Shown: positions 1 to 8,672, numbered from the stretch's first letter. The stretch: DNA of 64,000 nucleotides from DATKZM01 sp035527975 (GCA_035527975.1 DATKZM010000058.1:1-64000), one strand, 5' to 3'. The notes: generated by a model not told the origin, from the sequence alone. Numbers and translations: made by a program.

Positions 1-161
1 CCATGCGGCGACACCAGACAATAAATAGACGATGACGGCTTACCAAACGCCCGACCAATCGCCTTCAGCGACTCGCCTCGCTGCCAGCGATCCCACAGCT
101 CCGTCTTCTGCGCAGAGGTTAAACCTGGACGACGAATTTGAACCATCACCAAACACTCCAT
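1..161 (-). CDS. IS30-family transposase, N-terminal fragment cut by the window edge
   Basis: The minus strand reads without stops from an ATG at 161 (or 146, same frame) to the left edge. The N-terminus reads MVQIRRPGLTSAQKTELWDR, then a WQRGESLKAIGRAFGKPSSS stretch. This is the helix-turn-helix start typical of alphaproteobacterial IS30 transposases, which bind the element ends before the DDE catalytic domain; that domain would lie outside the window. Only about 50 residues are visible, so whether the element is intact cannot be judged. It lies next to two tRNA 3' fragments, consistent with a mobile-DNA junction. The family call rests on the HTH pattern only. Confidence 0.72.
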   Translation of the reverse strand, partial: MECLVMVQIRRPGLTSAQKTELWDRWQRGESLKAIGRAFGKPSSSIYCLVSPH

Positions 162-306
162 CTTTGCCTTTCAGATAAAGTGTTGCGCCGACCAATTGAG
201 AGCACCGACCGAAAGCGGACATCACTTCTAAGCGTTTTGCACGAAGCCGCTTCTGTACGCGCAGAATGGGTCCGAAATTTCAGCGGACCTTCTGAGAGGA
301 TCGAAA

Positions 307-348
307 CCGAGGGCAGGATTTGAACCTGCGGCCTTCAGGTTATGAACC
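307..348 (-). tRNA. tRNA-fMet 3'-half remnant (CAT anticodon loop to T-arm)
   Basis: Read on the minus strand, this matches the initiator tRNA-Met from the anticodon loop (TTCATAACCTGAAGG) through an intact T-arm (GCAGG TTCAAAT CCTGC). The sequence upstream shows no D-arm or 5' acceptor strand, the 5' side of the anticodon stem does not pair properly, and no CCA follows. It is therefore a fragment, not a working tRNA. Fragments of this type are left where integrative elements recombine at tRNA 3' ends. Confidence 0.6.
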
Positions 349-519
349 AATCGATCGTTGAGGGTGCGCGAGTGAATAAATTCGGGATAGTCAACTGCGC
401 CCAAAATGTGCCCGCCCAGTTCGGCCTTGTTCGGAACTAAGCGGGCTTGTTCGATATGTGCCAACGACTGCGCCCAGCTAACTGACTGATATTACTAAGT
501 TCTCACTCAGAGAACCCCA

Positions 520-564
520 TTCACACGGCGGGGGTCGCTGGTTCAATCCCAGCCGCGCCCACCA
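520..564 (+). tRNA. tRNA-Val(CAC) 3'-half remnant ending in CCA
   Basis: The loop TTCACAC (anticodon CAC) is followed by a variable region, a perfect T-arm (GCTGG TTCAATC CCAGC), an acceptor strand CGCGCCC and the tail ACCA. The matching 5' acceptor strand GGGCGCG and a D-arm are absent upstream, and the 5' anticodon strand pairs poorly. It is a 3' fragment, plausibly an attachment-site half. It points away from the tRNA-fMet fragment about 170 bases to its left. Confidence 0.62.
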
Positions 565-880
565 ACCCTTCCGAGGCGGCAAGGGTCTCCCCACCGCCTG
601 GCGCTGTCCATTTGGCGCTCGCGGGCCTCCCGGCGAGTACCATTTTATTCCGCCTGGTGCCCGGTATGAGCCGGCCGGCGCCTTGGACCAATCCGCTGCC
701 TTGACCAAAATCACAGCGTTTGTACGGCACTCTGGCCGCACCAGCAATTAGTCAGATCCTAGCAATTTTAGGCATACTTAAGGTAGCATTCATTTGCTCC
801 AACTAGTCTAAAAATCCCAGAAAACGTGCGGCAGCGCCGGTAGGCGGCACCGCTTGGCGCCGGGAGTTGGTTACGCAAGT
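565..880. other. Intergenic stretch without a recognisable gene
   Basis: About 316 bases between the tRNA-Val remnant and the receiver gene. The left part is GC-rich and the part from about 750 to 825 is clearly AT-richer. No Shine-Dalgarno-led reading frame, tRNA or strong terminator hairpin was seen. Minus-strand frames here only translate the tRNA fragment and are artefacts. Confidence 0.5.
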
Positions 881-1864
881 ATGGTGACGGGCCAATCAAA
901 TACCGCAATGACCCTGGACCGGGTCCGCGTGGCGCATTTCGATCCGAATATGCGCATGCGTACGCTTTTGCGCGGAATGCTGCTGACGACCGGATTCCGC
1001 GAAATCCGCGAATGCCGAAGCCTCGACAATATCATCTCGCTACTCGAGACCGATGCGATCGACCTTTTGCTGATCGATATCGACACCGATACTGATGAAA
1101 TCTGCAAGATCGTGCGCGAGATTCGCGAGGGCAGGCTGGGTCCCGATCCCTACGTCGTGATCATGGCGCTGACCTGGAAGCCTGAACAGGACATGATATC
1201 TCGCGCCCTTCAGACCGGAACCGACGATCTCATTGCCAAGCCGATCTCGACAAAGGTGCTTGCCGAGCGCACGGCCAACCTCATATACAATCGCCGGGAT
1301 TTCGTCGTCACGACGAGCTATATCGGACCTGACCGACGCGAACCTGAACGCCGCAAACCCGGAGACCTGCCGGCGATCAAGGTCCCCAACTCATTGCGCT
1401 TCAAGGCGACCGGGGATGCCGCAGCGGTGGCCGACGTCGGCGCGCTTACCGCCGCGCGCGAAACTGTCAAATCACACAGAGTCGTCAGAATATCGGCCGA
1501 GATCAGCGATAAAGCCCTGGTCCTGGAAGCGGGGATCACCGGCAATACACGAGCCAAGATTTCCAGCGCCGATCTCAAGGAACTAGTCCGGAAGGTCACC
1601 GAGATCAATCGGTTGATCGAGACCGAGGAGTTGACCCAGCTCGCAACGATCGGGCACTCGATGACGCATGTCGTCAACTCGATTGTCGACGTTGGCCAGG
1701 CAAGCAAGCGCTTGCTTGCCTTGCTTCGCCTCCACAGCCAGGCAATCGCCGCGACCGTCAAGGGCGACAAGGCAGCGGCTGAATTGGTCACCAACGCGCT
1801 CGGGCGCGCGGTCGAGGTGGTCCAGGCCGTCGGCAAGGAAACGCCGAAGCCAGCGGCCGCATAG
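881..1864 (+). CDS. Response-regulator receiver protein with helical C-terminal domain
   Basis: 327 residues from ATG 881; an in-frame TTG at 854 and an ATG at 908 are alternatives, and none has a well-placed ribosome site. Residues about 10-130 form a CheY-like receiver: an acidic pocket after the first strand (AHFDPN), the phospho-acceptor Asp in LLLIDID, and the conserved Lys in KPIS. A GPDRREPERR motif, common in alphaproteobacterial regulators, follows. The remainder is mostly helical with no recognised DNA-binding or enzymatic domain, so the output is probably protein-protein contact. No histidine kinase is adjacent. The receiver call is firm; the target is unknown. Confidence 0.8.
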   Translation: MVTGQSNTAMTLDRVRVAHFDPNMRMRTLLRGMLLTTGFREIRECRSLDNIISLLETDAIDLLLIDIDTDTDEICKIVREIREGRLGPDPYVVIMALTWKPEQDMISRALQTGTDDLIAKPISTKVLAERTANLIYNRRDFVVTTSYIGPDRREPERRKPGDLPAIKVPNSLRFKATGDAAAVADVGALTAARETVKSHRVVRISAEISDKALVLEAGITGNTRAKISSADLKELVRKVTEINRLIETEELTQLATIGHSMTHVVNSIVDVGQASKRLLALLRLHSQAIAATVKGDKAAAELVTNALGRAVEVVQAVGKETPKPAAA

Positions 1865-1922
1865 CGCAGCGCCGCTTCCAAGAGCCCCTGCCACTTCCAA
1901 GAGCAGCGCTGCTTCCGATCGG

Positions 1923-3446
1923 TCAGCGCGCCGGTCTCGGCGGGCGCTTCAGGAGCAGCGCCAACGGGATCATCGCGAGGGTAACGAAACACAGCAAATA
2001 GAAATCATTGGCGTAGGCGATCAGCTCCGCCTGGCGCGTGATCTCTGCGTTGATTGCTGCGAGCCCCTGGGGCGTCGTCGGACTCCACGCCGCGGCGATC
2101 TCCGCTGCACGCAAAGCCTCGTTGTATTCGGTGATGTTGTTGACCAAACTCGCCCGGCTGATCGTGGTGTTTCGGACCAGCAGGGTGAGAAAGACCGCGA
2201 CCGCCACGCTGGAGCCGACATTGCGCAATAGCTGGAAGATCCCGGTCGCCTCGCCGCGCAGCACTGGATTGAGCGTGACAAAAGTGAGCGTGAAGATCGG
2301 CGAATAAATCAGCCCCATGCCGAAGCCCTGGATGACCCCATTCCAGATGATCGCTTCCGTTCCCACATCTCCGGTCCAGCTGGCCATATCCCAGCCCGAC
2401 CAACCGGTCAGCAAAAGCCCGGCGATCATGATGATCCGCGGCTCCGTGCGCGCCAACAGGCGGCCGGACAGCATCATCCCCACCATCACACCGATGCTGC
2501 GCGGTGACAGAATCAAGCCGACCGTGGAAACCGGATAGCCCCGCAATTCCTGAAGGAATGGCGGCAGCAAGACGAAGGGCGGCATCAGAATAAAGCCGAA
2601 CGCAAAGATCAGGATCGCCCCGACGGTGAAATTGCGATCCCTGAATATCTCCTTGTTGATGAAACTCTCGCGCGTCGTGAAGGTATGAACGGCGAGCGTG
2701 TAGGCTGCCAATCCCGCGATCACCGCGTACATCACGATCTCGGTCGATTCGAACCAGTCCTCGCGCCCGCCGCGGTCGAGCATTGTCTGAACCGCGGCGA
2801 TGCTAATCGCGAGCATAAAAAAGCCCGGCAGGTCGAGCCTTGTGCGGGGCCGCGAAACGCGCCGGCCCAATCCGGCGACCGCCGCCATGATCGCCACCAG
2901 GCCGATCGGCACATTGATGTAGAATATCCACGGCCAGCCGAAATTTTCGGTCAGATAGCCGCCAAGTGTCGGCCCCAGTATCGGACCCAGCACGACGCCG
3001 AACCCCCAGATCGAGATCGCGTGTCCGTGCTTTTCGGTCGGATAGGTGTCGAGGATCATGGTCTGCGAGAGCGGCACCAACGGCGCGCCGAACAGTCCCT
3101 GCAGCACGCGGAATGCGACCTCCTGCGGCAGCGTCTGGGCGAGACCGCAGAGCACCGATGCGCCGGTAAAGCCGACCATCGCCGTGATGTAGACTTCCTT
3201 GCGCCCGAAGCGGTTTGCAAGCCAGCCGCTGGCCGGAATCATAACCGCGGTGGCGACAATATATGAGGTCAGCACCCAGCCGACTTGATCTTTGGTTGCC
3301 GAGAAGGTGCCGCGGATATGCGGCAGCGCCACGGCGCCGATCGTCATGTCGAGCGCGGTCATGCCGGTGCCGAGCACGGCGGCGATCATGACCAGGGCCC
3401 GTGTCGAGCCCGGCGCTTCAAACGCAGGCGCCGCGACAGCGGTCAT
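1923..3446 (-). CDS. emrB: DHA2-family MFS multidrug efflux permease (EmrB/QacA type)
   Basis: About 507 residues, fitting the 14-helix DHA2 drug:H+ antiporters of the inner membrane. The N-terminal motif LDMTIGAVALPHI and the RFGRKEV loop after helix 2 are family hallmarks. The ATG at 3446 was chosen because it overlaps the stop of the upstream membrane-fusion gene by four bases (ATGA), implying translational coupling; the open frame extends further upstream but only inside that gene. With its partner it should expel hydrophobic compounds or aromatic acids across the envelope; an outer-membrane channel is not encoded nearby. The substrate cannot be inferred. Confidence 0.9.
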   Translation of the reverse strand: MTAVAAPAFEAPGSTRALVMIAAVLGTGMTALDMTIGAVALPHIRGTFSATKDQVGWVLTSYIVATAVMIPASGWLANRFGRKEVYITAMVGFTGASVLCGLAQTLPQEVAFRVLQGLFGAPLVPLSQTMILDTYPTEKHGHAISIWGFGVVLGPILGPTLGGYLTENFGWPWIFYINVPIGLVAIMAAVAGLGRRVSRPRTRLDLPGFFMLAISIAAVQTMLDRGGREDWFESTEIVMYAVIAGLAAYTLAVHTFTTRESFINKEIFRDRNFTVGAILIFAFGFILMPPFVLLPPFLQELRGYPVSTVGLILSPRSIGVMVGMMLSGRLLARTEPRIIMIAGLLLTGWSGWDMASWTGDVGTEAIIWNGVIQGFGMGLIYSPIFTLTFVTLNPVLRGEATGIFQLLRNVGSSVAVAVFLTLLVRNTTISRASLVNNITEYNEALRAAEIAAAWSPTTPQGLAAINAEITRQAELIAYANDFYLLCFVTLAMIPLALLLKRPPRPAR

Positions 3447-4579
3447 TGAGAGGTCTGCGACGCGGGATTGCCACCCTTCCGGCGATTGGCGCCGTGCGCC
3501 GCCTGCACCCTGTTGGCGGGCTTTCCTCCGAAGGTGGCGCGAAACCATTTGAGCGGCCAGCGCTCAAGGCCCGTATCGATACGCACGCGTACCGACATGC
3601 CCGAACGCAGCGTCCGCCGCGCCTCGGGTTTCTCGAACGTGAGCCGAACCGTCAGCCGCCGCACCACCTTGACCCAGTTCCCGCTGGCATTCTGGGGCGG
3701 CAGAATTGCGAACTCGGCGCCGGTCGCCCGGGCCATGCTTTCCACGCGCGCGCGCCAGACGATATTTGGCATCGCGTCGGCTACAATCTCCGCCGGCTGT
3801 CCTACGCGCACGGTGGTCAATTGGGTTTCCTTGAGATTGGCCTCGATCCAGACCCGTTGGGTACTGATCAAACTGAACAACTTGTCGCCGCGCTTGACGT
3901 GGTGCCCGACCTGCAAGCGAAGATTGCTGACCACACCCTCGAACGGTGCCCGCACCACCGTGTCCCGCAAATCGAGTAGCGCCTGGTCGAGCTTGGCCCT
4001 GGCGCGCAGATAAAGCGCGTGCTTCTCAGGCGCACGATTGGGATATCCGCCAAGCTCTTCCAGCGCGACGTTTACTTTTTCCTTGAGCGTGCGTTCGCGC
4101 TGGCGCGACTGGGAAAGATCGAGCTCGGCCTTCTCAAAGCGTGATGCGGTTGCCACGCCACGCGCGCGCAACTTTTTTTGCCGGGTGTACTCTTTTTCGA
4201 AGAAAACGGTGCGCTCGCGCGCTTCCAGAAGCTCGACCGTGGTCTGACGGTAAGTCGCAACCAAGGCCCGAATGCGGCTGCGGACAACGTCGAGTTCGGC
4301 ATTCGCATCGGCGACGTTGATACGAAACGGCCGGTCGTCGATCTTGAACAGGATCGCATCCTTGCCGATGCGCCGGTTCTGCCCGACGGCGACATCCACG
4401 ACCCGGCCTTCCACATTGGCGCTGACCGGCAGAATGTCGAATTTGACGTAGGCGTTCTCGGTTTCCACATAGCGCCCACCGGTGACGTAGGCGTAGCCGC
4501 CGTAAGCCGCCAATAGCAATGGCCCCAACGCAAACAGCACGACCCGTCTGCGTCGAAGCTGTTTCTTGCTGGAAGCCAT
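3443..4579 (-). CDS. emrA: HlyD/EmrA-type membrane fusion protein
   Basis: 378 residues from the ATG at 4579 (MASSKKQLRRRR). One N-terminal membrane anchor follows the basic start (VVLFALGPLLLAAYGGYAYV). Then come a biotinyl-lipoyl-like half motif (ENAYVKFDILPVSANVEGRV), a long alpha-hairpin of about residues 90-210, and a C-terminal beta-barrel with GVVSNLRLQVGHHVKRGDKL. This is the periplasmic adaptor of tripartite pumps. It is the first gene of a two-gene operon, with a four-base overlap with the permease gene. A longer start at 4636 is possible but would precede the anchor with an atypical tail. Confidence 0.9.
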   Translation of the reverse strand: MASSKKQLRRRRVVLFALGPLLLAAYGGYAYVTGGRYVETENAYVKFDILPVSANVEGRVVDVAVGQNRRIGKDAILFKIDDRPFRINVADANAELDVVRSRIRALVATYRQTTVELLEARERTVFFEKEYTRQKKLRARGVATASRFEKAELDLSQSRQRERTLKEKVNVALEELGGYPNRAPEKHALYLRARAKLDQALLDLRDTVVRAPFEGVVSNLRLQVGHHVKRGDKLFSLISTQRVWIEANLKETQLTTVRVGQPAEIVADAMPNIVWRARVESMARATGAEFAILPPQNASGNWVKVVRRLTVRLTFEKPEARRTLRSGMSVRVRIDTGLERWPLKWFRATFGGKPANRVQAAHGANRRKGGNPASQTSQ

Positions 4580-4762
4580 GCGAAATCCGTCGCTATTTCC
4601 GGTTGCGCGAGGGCGCCTGATCCCTCCGCCATGCATTCAGCGCATGATAAGCGGAACGGGCCGGAAAAATCGCGTCCGAAATACCACAGCGGCTTCATGG
4701 GCGCTGTGCAGCCTGCGCATCGGTCGCGCTGATTGGGGAGGCAATCCCGGCGACCAAGCGCC

Positions 4763-5212
4763 TCAGCGTGGCAGTTTGTCGAGCAGATATGCCGGCAGTG
4801 GCGCGGCGCGCGCGCCTTGTTCGGCGCTTTCGTCGCGCAGCACCAGGGCGCGCAGCTCATAGCCCGTCGCGGTCGACTGGCCATCGCGAAAGATTTCGTG
4901 CTCGATGCGGAAGACCTTCTCGCGTATCTCGCCGACCCAGTTGTGAATTTCGATCTCGTCGCCGAAGTTGATCCGAATTCGGAAATTGGCATTCACCTCG
5001 AGGATCGGCATGCCCAGGAAGCCGTCGATATTGGCATGCATCCATTGCCAGTCGATGCCGTGGGCGATGAACATATCCTCGGTTGCCCGGTCGAACATCT
5101 CAAAGAAGCGCGGGTAGTAGACGATCTGCGCCGGATCGCAGTCGCCGAAATGGATGCGCCGTTTAACGATGTGTCGCTGTGCGGTCATGGGGGCGGTCAC
5201 GTTTGCGGTCAT
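4763..5212 (-). CDS. 4-hydroxybenzoyl-CoA-type acyl-CoA thioesterase
   Basis: 149-residue single hot-dog domain. The signature RIHFGDCDPAQIVYYPRFFE near residue 20 carries the Asp that is catalytic in the 4-hydroxybenzoyl-CoA thioesterase family. It is the last gene of a three-gene minus-strand operon behind a Rieske oxygenase and a glutamine-synthetase-like ligase (21-base gap). It probably releases a free acid from an aromatic or related CoA ester made in that pathway. Two nearby ATGs (5212 and 5188) are both usable starts. Family assignment is firm, substrate is inferred. Confidence 0.87.
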   Translation of the reverse strand: MTANVTAPMTAQRHIVKRRIHFGDCDPAQIVYYPRFFEMFDRATEDMFIAHGIDWQWMHANIDGFLGMPILEVNANFRIRINFGDEIEIHNWVGEIREKVFRIEHEIFRDGQSTATGYELRALVLRDESAEQGARAAPLPAYLLDKLPR

Positions 5213-5233
5213 TGGGCCTCTGCTGGGATCGGC

Positions 5234-6712
5234 TCAGAAGATGTCGAAGTATTCGCGATGCTCCCAGTCGGTTACATCCGAGAGGTAGCGCGTGACCTCC
5301 GCCTCCTTGAGCGTGACGATATAGTCGACGAACCGATCACCCAACGCCTCACGGTAGAGCGTGCTCTGGCGCAGCGCTGCGAGCGCCTCGATCAGGCTCC
5401 TGGGCAACATCGGTGCGTCGGCCTCATAGGGCGTGTCGACGGGCGCACCGGGATCCAGCCCGCGATTGACGCCGTCGAGCCCGGCATGGATCTGCGACGC
5501 CATATAGAGATAAGGATTGGCCGCCGGCTCGCCCGCGCGGTTCTCCAACCGGGTGGCAGCATCTCCCGCTCCCCCAATAGCGCGGATCATCGCACCGCGG
5601 TTGTCGCGTCCCCAGATCCGCCGGTCGGGCGCCAACGAATAGGGCCGGAAGCGCTTGTAGCCGTTGATCGTCGGCGTCGTAAAGACCGAGGCGGCGGCGG
5701 CGTGCTCGAGCAATCCCGCCGCGAAATTGAGCCCAAGCGGCGACAGCGCCGCATCCTCTTCGGCAGGCACGAAAGCGTTTGCGCCGGTTTTGCGGTCGAT
5801 CAATGTCTGGTGCAGGTGCCAGCCGCTGGAAAAGAGATTGGGCAATCCCGGCCGGCACATGAATGTTGCGTGCAGGCCGTGCCGCCGGCAAACCTGTTTC
5901 ACGGCGCTGCGGAACAGCACCATCATGTCGGCCTGGGCGAGACCAATGCCCGGATCAAAGGTCACTTCGACTTGCGTCGGTCCGAACTCATTCTCGATCG
6001 TACGCAGCGGCAGGCCGAGATCAACCACCGTGCGGCGGATCAGCGTCAGCGCCGGGTCGATCTCGTCGAAGCGCGCCTCGCTCAAGAGCCGATAGCCATG
6101 GGTGAGCAGGCTGACCGTCGGCGGCGTCGCGGGATGCGTGGAATGCTCCGGCGTGAGGTGGGCGTCCTCGAGCTTGAAGAGATGAAATTCCACCTCGAGG
6201 CCGCTCATGTAATCGTAGCCGGCATCGGCCAGCGCCTTCAGCGCGTCTTTCAGCACCGTGCGGGTCGAGAACGGCACCGGCTTGCCATTGTCGAAATATA
6301 GATCGCAGAGCACCCACGCCGTGTTCTCAGCCCAGGGCAGGATGTGGAAAGTCGCCGGATCCGGCACCATGATCGCGTTGGTGATGCCGGTCATCTCGGC
6401 AAGCCCGGTGCCGGCGCCGGGGGTAAAGACCGGATAGACGGTGCGCCCCGACGTATCCTTCAGGAACAGTGAGCTGCCGACGGCGCAGCCATTGCGTAGC
6501 ACATCGCCGAAGGCCGAAGCGACCAGCGTCTTGCCAATCGGCACCCCATGCTGATCGGCGAAGACGCAGCGCACGACTTCAATGTCATGATCCTTGACGA
6601 GCTTTAACGCGCGCCTGCCCGCCTCGTCGGCGGCATTGTCCCACAGCCCGAAGCGCTCAACGAAACCGCGGCCGCGCTTGCTGCCATCCGGACCTGGCAT
6701 CGATGCGCTCAC
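5234..6712 (-). CDS. Glutamine-synthetase-like gamma-glutamyl ligase
   Basis: 492 residues with the GS fold. The N-terminal beta-grasp half includes FADQHGVPIGKTL. The catalytic half shows GLEVEFHLF (metal ligands), GWHLHQTL (the nucleotide and metal His region) and ENRAGEPAANPYLY (the Arg and NPYLY region). It is longer and more divergent than housekeeping GlnA and lacks a visible adenylylation Tyr loop. It lies 12 bases after a Rieske oxygenase, both under a MarR operator. In aniline-type pathways a GS-like enzyme (TdnQ/AtdA1) makes gamma-glutamylanilide before ring dioxygenation, and an analogous role is inferred here. Gamma-glutamyl-polyamine synthesis is the alternative. Confidence 0.82.
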   Translation of the reverse strand: MSASMPGPDGSKRGRGFVERFGLWDNAADEAGRRALKLVKDHDIEVVRCVFADQHGVPIGKTLVASAFGDVLRNGCAVGSSLFLKDTSGRTVYPVFTPGAGTGLAEMTGITNAIMVPDPATFHILPWAENTAWVLCDLYFDNGKPVPFSTRTVLKDALKALADAGYDYMSGLEVEFHLFKLEDAHLTPEHSTHPATPPTVSLLTHGYRLLSEARFDEIDPALTLIRRTVVDLGLPLRTIENEFGPTQVEVTFDPGIGLAQADMMVLFRSAVKQVCRRHGLHATFMCRPGLPNLFSSGWHLHQTLIDRKTGANAFVPAEEDAALSPLGLNFAAGLLEHAAAASVFTTPTINGYKRFRPYSLAPDRRIWGRDNRGAMIRAIGGAGDAATRLENRAGEPAANPYLYMASQIHAGLDGVNRGLDPGAPVDTPYEADAPMLPRSLIEALAALRQSTLYREALGDRFVDYIVTLKEAEVTRYLSDVTDWEHREYFDIF

Positions 6713-6724
6713 GGGTTCACCCGC

Positions 6725-8017
6725 CTAGCGATCGCCGGCCGCCCAGGCCGAGCCGGCCCGGCGGGCGTCCTCGTGCGCACGCCAGTCGTGCGTCCAGTCG
6801 CCCGGCTTGCCGATCGTGTCGATGGCGCGCGGTTCCTCGCCATTGCCGGTCAGCGGCGCCGCTGCGCCGGCTTCGACCGCCTTGATCGCGGCCATGAGCT
6901 GCTTGCGATAGGCCGTAATCGCCTTATCGGTGGAGCCCAAATGCTCGATCGTGCGGTCCTGGATCGTACCCTGACTTTCGACCGCCCATTGGTCGTGGAT
7001 GTTGATGTCCTGGCCCATGCCGGTATAGGTCGCGGTCCGCTGCTCATCGGCGTCGAAGCCATAGTTGTTCGCTTTGTTGCGGATCGGCTTGTAGTCGGGA
7101 AGCGTGCAGGCCGCGATGCGCTGAGCGCGCATGGTCTCCTTGTCGACGGTCTCCGAGAAGGCCGTAAACATCGCGTACCAATAATTACTCTCGTCGTCGA
7201 TCGGCACATGCCACTGCGCGATGTTCATGTCGCTCGACATCGGAATGACGGCGCAGTTGGGAAACAGCAGGTTGGTGACGCGGATATGCATCTCCTCGTC
7301 GCCGAGATCGCGCAGCGCGAAGATGCGCAAGCCATAGCCGGTTTCCTCGATCTCCAGCCGCGGGCAGTCGTATTCGCGCAAGACCTTGGTCTGGGGAATC
7401 CCCGCGGTGGCGTCGCGGAACTGCTGGCCGTAGCCTTTGTCCGGCGTCTCGTCCTCGAAGAAGCGATGCAGAAACGAGGCGTGCGCCGGGTCGATGCCGA
7501 CCTCCAGCGACTGCAGCCAATTGCAATCAAGATATCCCTTGAAGGCAAAGGTGTAAGCATCGGGCGCAGCAAAACAATCTGCGATCGGCAGTGGCGGCGG
7601 CTCGCCTGGTCCCATATAGGCGAAGATAACCCCGTTCCGCTCCACGCATGGATAGGCCGGTTGGCGAACCTTGTTCTTGAAGTTCGAGCCCGCAGGCTCC
7701 GCCGGTTGTTCCAGGCAAGCCCCATTTACGTCGAACAGCCAGCCGTGAAACGGACAGCGCAGACCGCCATCCTCGAGCCGACCGTAAGCAAGGTCGGCGC
7801 CGCGATGGCAGCAGCGCCGGCTTACCAGGCCGCAGCGCCCCTCCTCGTCCCGGAACAGCACCAAATCCTCGCCCAACAGGCGCACGGGCACGACCGGACG
7901 GTTGCCCGCCAGCTCTTCGCTCAGTGCCGCCGGTTGCCAGTATTGGCGCATGAGCACGCCGGCCGGCGTGCCCGGCCCGGTCCGTGTAATCCGCTCGTTC
8001 CGCTCCGCGCTCAGCAT
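6725..8017 (-). CDS. Rieske non-haem iron aromatic-ring oxygenase, large subunit
   Basis: 430 residues, the size of phthalate-4,5-dioxygenase-type oxygenases that work as alpha-only oligomers. The Rieske [2Fe-2S] ligands are RRCCHRGAD (CxH, near residue 70) and RCPFHGW (CxxH). The mononuclear iron site reads DPAHASFLHR (HxxxxH after Asp). First gene of the operon with the GS-like ligase and thioesterase, transcribed divergently from a MarR gene across a palindromic operator. No reductase or ferredoxin is encoded nearby, so electrons must come from elsewhere. Oxygenation of a ring, possibly of an aromatic amine, is likely. Confidence 0.9.
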   Translation of the reverse strand: MLSAERNERITRTGPGTPAGVLMRQYWQPAALSEELAGNRPVVPVRLLGEDLVLFRDEEGRCGLVSRRCCHRGADLAYGRLEDGGLRCPFHGWLFDVNGACLEQPAEPAGSNFKNKVRQPAYPCVERNGVIFAYMGPGEPPPLPIADCFAAPDAYTFAFKGYLDCNWLQSLEVGIDPAHASFLHRFFEDETPDKGYGQQFRDATAGIPQTKVLREYDCPRLEIEETGYGLRIFALRDLGDEEMHIRVTNLLFPNCAVIPMSSDMNIAQWHVPIDDESNYWYAMFTAFSETVDKETMRAQRIAACTLPDYKPIRNKANNYGFDADEQRTATYTGMGQDINIHDQWAVESQGTIQDRTIEHLGSTDKAITAYRKQLMAAIKAVEAGAAAPLTGNGEEPRAIDTIGKPGDWTHDWRAHEDARRAGSAWAAGDR

Positions 8018-8115
8018 GCTCTGGCTCTGATATCCTGGATGAGGTCCACGATAAGGTCCGCAGTACTCGTCGCCCTCGCGAATTCGGTCGTTGCATTGTG
8101 GCTCATTCGGCGCCT

Positions 8116-8143
8116 AATATACATTATTAGTTTGGTACGCCAA
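8116..8143 (-). promoter_or_regulatory. Probable sigma-70 promoter of the Rieske operon
   Basis: On the minus strand TTGGCG (8143-8138) is followed after 16 bases by TATATT (8121-8116). The boxes overlap the inverted repeat at 8123-8151, so repressor binding would occlude RNA polymerase. The transcript leader would be about 100 bases before the ATG at 8017. Confidence 0.4.
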
Positions 8144-8151
8144 CTAATAAT
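8123..8151. promoter_or_regulatory. MarR operator: 10-bp perfect inverted repeat
   Basis: ATTATTAGTT and AACTAATAAT form perfect 10-bp arms around a 9-base centre, between the divergent Rieske and marR genes and 15 bases before the marR ATG. Its size and place fit a MarR dimer site controlling both directions. Confidence 0.7.
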
Positions 8152-8165
8152 CGACCGACGGGATC

Positions 8166-8672
8166 ATGGTGGATCGGAAAGTGAGCGATGGCGGCACGGC
8201 CGCATTGACCGAAATGGGCGGGCAGGCGGCGCAGGCGCACGATCTCGGCCCGCTGCCGGACTATGTCGGCTACAATTTGCGGCGGGCGCAGGTCGCCTCG
8301 TTCAAGCATCTCGACCGGATCGCCGGCGCGCTCGAGCTGAGTCCGGGCCAGTTCAGCCTCCTGGTCTTCCTCAAGGCCAATCCAGGCGTCAGCCAGAAGT
8401 CGGTGAGCCATGCGTTCGGCGTCGACACGTCGACGCTCTCGCCGGTCCTCGCCATGCTGTCGGCGCGCGGGCTGGTGCACCGCAAGCGCGCGAGCCATGA
8501 TCGGCGGAACTATGCGATCTCCCTGACCGCGGACGGCAGGCGTCACCTAGCGGATATGCGCGCGCATATCGAGGCGCAGGAGGCGTTGATGGGCGACGCC
8601 CTCGATCCGGGCGAACGTGAGATGCTGCTCAGGATGTTGCGCAAAGTCGCCGCCGCGCTGGAACCGGGCTGA
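8166..8672 (+). CDS. MarR-family transcriptional regulator
   Basis: 168 residues with the MarR winged-helix layout: a dimerisation helix, then GQFSLLVFLKANPGVSQKSV as the HTH start, recognition helix around VDTSTLSPVLAMLSARG, and the wing RKRASHDRRNYAISLTADG with the conserved Asp-Arg pair. Divergent from the Rieske/GS/thioesterase operon and immediately behind a strong inverted repeat, so it is the likely local repressor, released by an aromatic or CoA-thioester ligand. The ligand cannot be inferred. Confidence 0.9.
   Translation: MVDRKVSDGGTAALTEMGGQAAQAHDLGPLPDYVGYNLRRAQVASFKHLDRIAGALELSPGQFSLLVFLKANPGVSQKSVSHAFGVDTSTLSPVLAMLSARGLVHRKRASHDRRNYAISLTADGRRHLADMRAHIEAQEALMGDALDPGEREMLLRMLRKVAAALEPG

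Noticed and set aside
521..730. Short minus-strand frame ending in a GIEPATP-like peptide
   Set aside because: It is the translation of the tRNA-Val fragment, a well-known annotation artefact.
565..880. CtrA-type site near 765-785 (TTAG-N6-TTAA)
   Set aside because: Spacing and the fourth base differ from the TTAA-N7-TTAA consensus, so it was not reported as a feature.
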